A DNA stretch of 64,000 nucleotides from Acinetobacter bouvetii. Lineage in GTDB: Bacteria > Pseudomonadota > Gammaproteobacteria > Pseudomonadales > Moraxellaceae. Position 1 is the first letter of the stretch, and every line of letters begins with the position of its first letter. The notes beneath the pieces are model-generated. The model made no database searches and had not been told where the DNA came from. It saw only the letters and a list, made by a program, of their open reading frames with translations. Shown here piece by piece: positions 59,087-64,000 of this stretch. The stretch is taken from the NCBI RefSeq assembly GCF_902753875.1, contig NZ_CADDTS010000022.1, forward strand, positions 124,001 to 188,000. The letters are read 5' to 3'. The translations under genes and the position numbers were made by a program.

Positions 59087-60229
59087 ATGTTTCAGTTCAT
59101 TCAGCAACAAAAAGATTTAGAAAATATTCTGCACTTGATGGGGCAGACGTCCATTTATGGCCTAGACACTGAATTTATCAAAGTCGATACCCTGTGGCCA
59201 AAATTGGGAGTATTTCAAATCAATGTTGTGGGTCAGGTGTTTTTACTGGATGGGACAAGTCTGGATTTGTCTGCATTTTGGAAAAAACTGTTTCAGGCTC
59301 AGCAAAATATCTTTCATGCATGCAGTGAAGATATTGATTTAATTTATCATTACGCACAGCAAAAAAATCTAAGCAATGTGTTTGACACTCAAGTGGGCAT
59401 GTCTTTTTTGGGACATGGGCTGCAAATGAGCTATCAAAATGCATTAAAACATATGCTTGATGTTGAAATTGATAAAGACCAGACCCGCTCGGATTGGTTG
59501 GCACGTCCACTGACTCCGGAGCAGCTGACTTATGCCGCCAATGATGTATTTTATCTGATGAATCTTTCGAATAAAATTCAGCAGGAATTGACCGATAAAC
59601 ATCTACTTGATTTTGCATTGGAAGATTGTCGCCATCTCACTGATGAAATTGGTGAGGAAACTCCTGTGGATATGCTGTATCACGATATTGGTAATTATCG
59701 TCATTCGCGCCGTCAATTGATGCAATTACAGCAACTGGCAGTGTGGCGTGAACAGATGGTAAAAGCTTTGAATATTCCGCGCAGTTTTATCCTGAAAAAT
59801 TCGACCATGATGGATCTGGTGGAAAAAAATCCACGCAACCATTTCCAGTTGTCTAATACTAAAGATATTCGTGCAAATATTGTTCGTGATCACGGCAAAA
59901 CGATTCTGGACTTGTTGAAGTTCCTACCTGAACAGGCTGAGTGGCCGCTACGTATGGCACGTCCGATTCGTCATTCTTCTAAAGAGATTGGTGAAAAAGT
60001 CGAGAATGTCATTCAGGGTGTGGCACAAGAGATTGGCGTGCCCAAAGAAGTGTTGATGCGTAAAAAATGGTTGAATGCACTGTATCAACATGTGGTATTC
60101 CATAATGACGAACAGGATTTACCGGCTTATCTGTTGGGTTGGCGTCATGATGTACTGACCAAACCGCTGATTGACGTACTGCATGCAGACGAAAATTATC
60201 TGTCTACCCAAATGAAAGTGATGGAATAA
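59087..60229 (+). CDS. rnd: Ribonuclease D
   Basis: A 380-residue 3'-5' exoribonuclease that matures tRNA and other structured RNAs. The DEDD exonuclease is at about residues 1-180: YGLDTEFIKVDTLWPKL (Asp-x-Glu), then the Asp of CSEDIDLIYHYAQ and YAANDVFYLMNL (Tyr and Asp). An HRDC domain follows near 210-290 (QLQQLAVWREQMVKALNIPR). The ATG at 59087 gives the family start; the open frame begins 69 bases earlier. Confidence 0.95.
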   Translation: MFQFIQQQKDLENILHLMGQTSIYGLDTEFIKVDTLWPKLGVFQINVVGQVFLLDGTSLDLSAFWKKLFQAQQNIFHACSEDIDLIYHYAQQKNLSNVFDTQVGMSFLGHGLQMSYQNALKHMLDVEIDKDQTRSDWLARPLTPEQLTYAANDVFYLMNLSNKIQQELTDKHLLDFALEDCRHLTDEIGEETPVDMLYHDIGNYRHSRRQLMQLQQLAVWREQMVKALNIPRSFILKNSTMMDLVEKNPRNHFQLSNTKDIRANIVRDHGKTILDLLKFLPEQAEWPLRMARPIRHSSKEIGEKVENVIQGVAQEIGVPKEVLMRKKWLNALYQHVVFHNDEQDLPAYLLGWRHDVLTKPLIDVLHADENYLSTQMKVME

Positions 60230-60274
60230 TTTTTAAGCATTTCGTTTAAAGAATTAACATTTATACACAATCAC

Positions 60275-60317
60275 GACTGATGCGTTAATAATCACTAATG
60301 TATCAGTCTTTTTTTTG
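60275..60317 (+). terminator. Terminator-like hairpin after rnd
   Basis: GACTGAT (60275-60281) pairs with ATCAGTC (60302-60308) across 20 bases and is followed by nine T. The loop is large, but the stem and T-run are convincing. Confidence 0.75.
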
Positions 60318-60340
60318 CTGTATGCTTTGTCCTGAGTTTT

Positions 60341-60667
60341 ATGAGTACTGTTTCAACTATGCACTGTTCAATTTTTAAATCTAGCAAAAAAGATGAAATG
60401 TATCTTTACATCGCCCGTCCAGCGCCAACTGAAAACGAAGCTGACGCTGTTAATCCGCTGGAAGTTTTACCGGAAGCGATGCGCGTAGCCTTTGGTCGTG
60501 CGACTTTTGTCATGGATTTAGAGTTAACTGAAAGCCGTAAACTGGCACGTGTCAATGTATTGCATGTGATTGACTCTATTGAAACGAAAGGTTTCTTTAT
60601 TCAGGTTCCTCCAGAAGGCTTGATCAATCCCAATGCTGTAGCACCCGAAGGGCTTCGTGGCGCTTAA
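60341..60667 (+). CDS. YcgL-family protein
   Basis: A 108-residue YcgL-domain protein. It has the family start [20 protein letters not shown] after a short leader, and ends [14 protein letters not shown]. coli YcgL is small and of uncertain function. Start could also be the second ATG at 60359. The gene for YcgL often neighbours rnd, as here. Confidence 0.85.
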   Translation: MSTVSTMHCSIFKSSKKDEMYLYIARPAPTENEADAVNPLEVLPEAMRVAFGRATFVMDLELTESRKLARVNVLHVIDSIETKGFFIQVPPEGLINPNAVAPEGLRGA

Positions 60668-60688
60668 CACTTCATCAGGAGTTGCAGG

Positions 60689-61072
60689 ATGAATGGTCTT
60701 TTTTCTCTACTAGATTCAATTCCTGAAGACAGTATTGCTGTCACGGTGTATTTATTGGGAAGCGTGATTATGCTTTGGGCATGGTATGCCATTGCAAAAC
60801 GCTTACCTAAGCCCGTAGGTGGAATCACCTGGATTATCGGATTTGCGATTTTACTGACACCAACAGTATCTGAAGGAAATAATGCATCTATTGCCCCGGC
60901 TATTTTTGGTCTGCTATTTGGCATATTGACCAAAGAAAAGGCTTTGATCTGGTCAAATGCAGCACTCATTCTCTTTGTAGTTGGTCTGGGTTTGGTGGTC
61001 GGGGCTTTGTGGTCTAAATACACGGCCAACAAAGCCAAATTTGTTGCAAACAAAAATAGTTCACCGCTTTAA
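60689..61072 (+). CDS. Hypothetical three-helix membrane protein
   Basis: A 127-residue inner-membrane protein with helices at about residues 17-36, 47-58 and 92-113, plus a weaker one at 66-78. The ribosome site AGGAG is strong. I do not recognise the family. It lies directly before the MoxR ATPase gene (21 bases), so it may belong to the MoxR-VWA unit as a membrane partner. Confidence 0.75.
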   Translation: MNGLFSLLDSIPEDSIAVTVYLLGSVIMLWAWYAIAKRLPKPVGGITWIIGFAILLTPTVSEGNNASIAPAIFGLLFGILTKEKALIWSNAALILFVVGLGLVVGALWSKYTANKAKFVANKNSSPL

Positions 61073-61093
61073 GTAAAACAATAAGGTTAAATC

Positions 61094-61945
61094 ATGTCTG
61101 TGGATACTCAACAATTTTCCGGTACAGATCAGTACATTGCGACTGATAGTTTAAAACTGGCTGTCAAGGCTGCTCGTAGCTTGCAAAAACCGTTGCTGGT
61201 CAAAGGGGAGCCGGGTACCGGCAAAACCTTGCTTGCAGAGCAAGTTGCTGAAAGTCTGGGGCTTGAGCTGATTACCTGGCATATCAAGTCGACAACCAAG
61301 GCACAGCAAGGTTTGTATGAATACGATGCGGTATCACGGTTACGTGATAGCCAATTGGGCGACGATCGTGTTTATGACATTAAAAACTATATTAAACCTG
61401 GAAAATTGTGGGAAGCATTCACCAGTGAACAACGCTGTGTGTTATTGATTGATGAAATTGATAAGGCAGATATCGAATTTCCGAATGACTTATTGCATGA
61501 ACTCGACAAGATGTCGTTTTTTGTCTATGAAACAGGGGAAACCATCAACGCGACCCAGCGTCCGATCGTGATTATTACTTCGAATAATGAAAAAGAGCTG
61601 CCTGATGCTTTCCTGCGTCGCTGTTTCTTCCATTATATTGAATTCCCTGATGAAGCGACCATGCGCGAGATTATTGACGTGCATTTCCCACAAGTTTCAG
61701 CTGCATTGGTCAATGAAGCATTGCAAGTGTTTTTCAAGCTGCGCCAGATTCCGGGCTTAAAGAAACCACCATCAACCTCTGAACTGATTGACTGGTTAAG
61801 CCTGTTGATGGCAGATGATATGCCGGAAGATGTTTTGCGCAATCATGACAAATCCAAAGCGATACCACCATTGTACGGGGCACTGATTAAAAACGAGCAA
61901 GATGTACAATTGCTTGAACGTTTAGCCTTTATGTCACGTCGCTAA
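61094..61945 (+). CDS. MoxR-family AAA+ ATPase
   Basis: A 283-residue AAA+ ATPase. Walker A is KGEPGTGKTLLAEQV (about residues 37-51) and Walker B is VLLIDEIDKADIEF; sensor and arginine-finger region FLRRCFFHYIEFPD. MoxR ATPases act as chaperones with VWA-domain proteins to assemble or activate complexes. The VWA gene follows 13 bases later. Confidence 0.94.
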   Translation: MSVDTQQFSGTDQYIATDSLKLAVKAARSLQKPLLVKGEPGTGKTLLAEQVAESLGLELITWHIKSTTKAQQGLYEYDAVSRLRDSQLGDDRVYDIKNYIKPGKLWEAFTSEQRCVLLIDEIDKADIEFPNDLLHELDKMSFFVYETGETINATQRPIVIITSNNEKELPDAFLRRCFFHYIEFPDEATMREIIDVHFPQVSAALVNEALQVFFKLRQIPGLKKPPSTSELIDWLSLLMADDMPEDVLRNHDKSKAIPPLYGALIKNEQDVQLLERLAFMSRR

Positions 61946-61958
61946 GGGAGAAACACGC

Positions 61959-63146
61959 ATGTTTGTGCGATTGTTTTATACCTTACGCAAATACGGTGTG
62001 CCGGTATCCACGCGTGAACTGATTGACCTGAATGAAGCGGTGGCCTCAGGACTGGTTTTTGCCGATCAGGACGAGTTCTATCAACTGGCCAAAACCGTGA
62101 TGGTCAAGGATGAACGCTTCTTTGACAAGTTCGACCGTGCCATGAAAGATTACTTTGATGGTATCTCGACTTTTGATCTGGATGATTTACTCAATCAGGT
62201 GCATAAATTGCCAAAGGACTGGTTTGATCTGGAACTTCTGGAAAAACATCTCACGCCTGAACAGCGCGAAGAGCTGAAAAAAGCCGGTTCCCTTGAAGAG
62301 CTGATGAAGATGCTGGAAGAGCGGCTTCGTGAACAGCACAAGAAGCATCAGGGCGGTAATAAGATGATTGGTACTGGTGGCACTTCTCCATTCGGTGCCT
62401 ATGGTGATCATCCTGAAGGTGTGCGTATTGGTGGGCCCGGGCGTAAACGTTCTGCGGTGAAAGTCTGGGAACAGCGTAAATACCAAAATCTGGACGATGA
62501 GCAAATTCTAGGCACACGCCAAATGCAAATGGCACTCCGCCGTTTGCGCAAATTTGCCCGTCAAGGCGCTGCTGAAGAGCTGGATATTAACGGTACGATT
62601 CGGGAAACCGCCAAGCAGGGTATTTTAGATGTCCAGTTGGTACCTGAGCGTCGTAACCGCATCAAAGTGCTGATGTTGTTTGATGTTGGTGGATCGATGG
62701 ATTCACACATCGCGCAATGTGAAAAGCTATTCAGTGCGGCCAAAACTGAATTTAAAACCTTGGAATATTTCTATTTCCATAACTGTCTCTATGATTATGT
62801 CTGGAAGGACAATATCCGTCGTTCTAATACCCGTATGAACACTTGGGATTTATTCAACACCTATGGTCGTGACTATCGGGTGATTGTGGTGGGGGATGCC
62901 AGTATGGCTCCTTATGAGCTGAACTCAGCCGGTGGTTCGGTGGAATATATGAATGATGAAGCGGGTAATGTCTGGTTACAGCGACTGCGTCAACATTTTG
63001 AAAAAACTGCATGGCTCAATCCAGAAGAAGACAGTTATTGGCATTACACCCATACCATTGGTCAGATCAAACAGATTTTTGAAGATCATATGTATCCCAT
63101 GACCTTAAAAGGTGTGGAAGATATGACAAAATATTTAGCTCGTTAA
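61959..63146 (+). CDS. VWA-domain protein (CoxE-like), MoxR partner
   Basis: A 395-residue protein. The first 190 residues are helical and charged. A VWA domain follows, with a MIDAS-type metal site LFDVGGSMDSH (Asp-x-Gly-x-Ser) and VIVVGDASMAPYE downstream. CoxE-type proteins pair with MoxR ATPases, for example in assembly of metal-containing enzymes; the target here is unknown. AGGGAGAAA precedes the ATG. No secretion signal or membrane helix. Confidence 0.9.
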   Translation: MFVRLFYTLRKYGVPVSTRELIDLNEAVASGLVFADQDEFYQLAKTVMVKDERFFDKFDRAMKDYFDGISTFDLDDLLNQVHKLPKDWFDLELLEKHLTPEQREELKKAGSLEELMKMLEERLREQHKKHQGGNKMIGTGGTSPFGAYGDHPEGVRIGGPGRKRSAVKVWEQRKYQNLDDEQILGTRQMQMALRRLRKFARQGAAEELDINGTIRETAKQGILDVQLVPERRNRIKVLMLFDVGGSMDSHIAQCEKLFSAAKTEFKTLEYFYFHNCLYDYVWKDNIRRSNTRMNTWDLFNTYGRDYRVIVVGDASMAPYELNSAGGSVEYMNDEAGNVWLQRLRQHFEKTAWLNPEEDSYWHYTHTIGQIKQIFEDHMYPMTLKGVEDMTKYLAR

Positions 63147-63190
63147 TCGTGTTGAAGTGGCATGTTTTTTTGCAATGAAAGGATTTAGAT

Positions 63191-64000
63191 ATGGATCATC
63201 AAATCAATGGTATCCCATTACCCAATGAGGAAGGTTTCTTTGGACAATACGGTGGTCAATTTATCCCACCGCATTTAAAAGAAGCGATGGATGAAATTAA
63301 TGTAGCCTATGAAGAGATTCGCCATACTACTGAATTTCAAAATGAATTGGCTGACTTGTTTGCCAATTATGTCGGTCGTCCTAGTCCACTGTTTCATGCC
63401 AAGCGTTTGTCAGAGCAATTGGGTGGTGCACAAATTTACCTGAAACGTGAAGATTTAAACCACACCGGCGCACATAAAATTAACCATTGCCTAGGTGAAG
63501 CTCTGCTTGCCAAATATATGGGTAAAAGTAAGGTGATTGCTGAAACAGGTGCGGGTCAGCATGGTGTGGCACTTGCAACCGCGTGTGCTTTAGTTGGTAT
63601 TCCATGTGAAATTCATATGGGACAAGTGGATATTGAAAAAGAACATCCAAACGTGGTCAAAATGAAAATTTTGGGCGCTAAATTGATTTCTGTTACCCGT
63701 GGTACTGCAACTTTAAAAGATGCAGTAGACAGTGCGTTTGAAGAATATTTAAAAGATCCGAAAAACTTTATTTACGCGATTGGTTCTGTGGTGGGGCCAC
63801 ATCCATTTCCAAAAATGGTTCGTGATTTTCAGGCGATTATTGGCGATGAAATTAAAGTTCAGACCAATGAGCGTTTTGGTTCAAATCCTGACTATATCGT
63901 GGCTTGTGTCGGTGGTGGTTCAAATGCCATGGGTGCATTCACGGCATTCTTAAATGATCCGGATGTGAAACTGGTAGGTGTGGAACCTGCTGGTCATGGT
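63191..64000 (+). CDS. trpB: Tryptophan synthase beta-type protein (5' part, cut by window edge)
   Basis: The first 270 codons of a TrpB-family PLP enzyme. The PLP lysine is Lys96 in [30 protein letters not shown] is the phosphate-binding glycine loop. The start ([20 protein letters not shown]) differs from the usual TrpB beginning, in which GGRY/FV is common. No trpA or trpF is on the visible side. It may be a second, stand-alone TrpB used to make tryptophan from indole. AAGGAT precedes the ATG. The stop is beyond the window. Confidence 0.85.
   Translation, partial: MDHQINGIPLPNEEGFFGQYGGQFIPPHLKEAMDEINVAYEEIRHTTEFQNELADLFANYVGRPSPLFHAKRLSEQLGGAQIYLKREDLNHTGAHKINHCLGEALLAKYMGKSKVIAETGAGQHGVALATACALVGIPCEIHMGQVDIEKEHPNVVKMKILGAKLISVTRGTATLKDAVDSAFEEYLKDPKNFIYAIGSVVGPHPFPKMVRDFQAIIGDEIKVQTNERFGSNPDYIVACVGGGSNAMGAFTAFLNDPDVKLVGVEPAGHG

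Overview
This window reads as a piece of a gammaproteobacterial chromosome from the Moraxellaceae, most like Acinetobacter. The sequence is AT-leaning throughout, coding density is high, and almost every gene is a housekeeping gene. The genus call rests on family recognition and gene-order memory (KtrAB, CydPABX, a CavA-like adenylate cyclase, MetZ, PreP and PldA together); no database search was possible. I see no rRNA, tRNA, insertion sequence, prophage or CRISPR array.

Layout. 0-2.3 kb: a HIT protein and a membrane adenylate cyclase. 2.3-7.8 kb, minus strand: a complete ISC iron-sulphur operon (iscR-iscS-iscU-iscA-hscB-hscA-fdx) behind a promoter that overlaps a near-perfect IscR operator. 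7.9-14.5 kb: an SCP2/UbiJ-like membrane-anchored protein, a phasin, HU, PpiD and several conserved proteins of unknown function. 14.5-17.4 kb: a Rieske protein coupled to a PfkB kinase, a GNAT acetyltransferase and a four-repeat membrane protein. 17.6-23.8 kb: a PreP-like protease, outer-membrane phospholipase A and the KtrAB potassium system. 24-29.5 kb: ilvA, rpiA, a YgjP-like peptidase and argC, with a compact palindromic repeat after rpiA.

29.5-33 kb carries clpS-clpA. 33-36 kb is a less conserved stretch with a YnfA-like membrane protein, a large coiled-coil membrane protein of unknown function and a small secreted protein. 36-40 kb has argF, a TetR regulator and prpB-prpC of the methylcitrate cycle, without acnD or prpF beside them. 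40-42.1 kb is a second accessory-looking stretch: a secreted protein, a divergent CinA-C protein, a candidate 37-residue membrane peptide with its own promoter-like sequence, and a low-complexity lipoprotein.

42.3-48.5 kb is the pyrG-kdsA-eno-ftsB-ispD run followed by a rodA/SEDS gene. 48.5-51.9 kb, minus strand, is a cytochrome bd operon cydP-cydA-cydB-cydX-ybgE, including the tiny cydX. 52.4-56.6 kb, minus strand: a general porin, HinT, a YARHG-like secreted protein, a 3-hydroxyisobutyrate dehydrogenase-family enzyme and a PhaC-like alpha/beta hydrolase. 56.7-60.2 kb: metZ, ybaB, recR and rnd. 60.3-64 kb: YcgL, a three-helix membrane protein, a MoxR ATPase with its VWA partner, and the start of a trpB-type gene cut by the window edge.

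Much of the window supports envelope and respiratory physiology: Fe-S assembly, bd oxidase, outer-membrane proteins, cell elongation and division. No clear new multi-gene system is visible. The best leads for something undescribed are the candidate 37-aa membrane peptide at 41.4 kb, the coiled-coil membrane protein at 33.7-35.4 kb, the membrane-anchored SCP2-like protein at 7.9 kb, and the PhaC-like enzyme that has serine at the nucleophile position.
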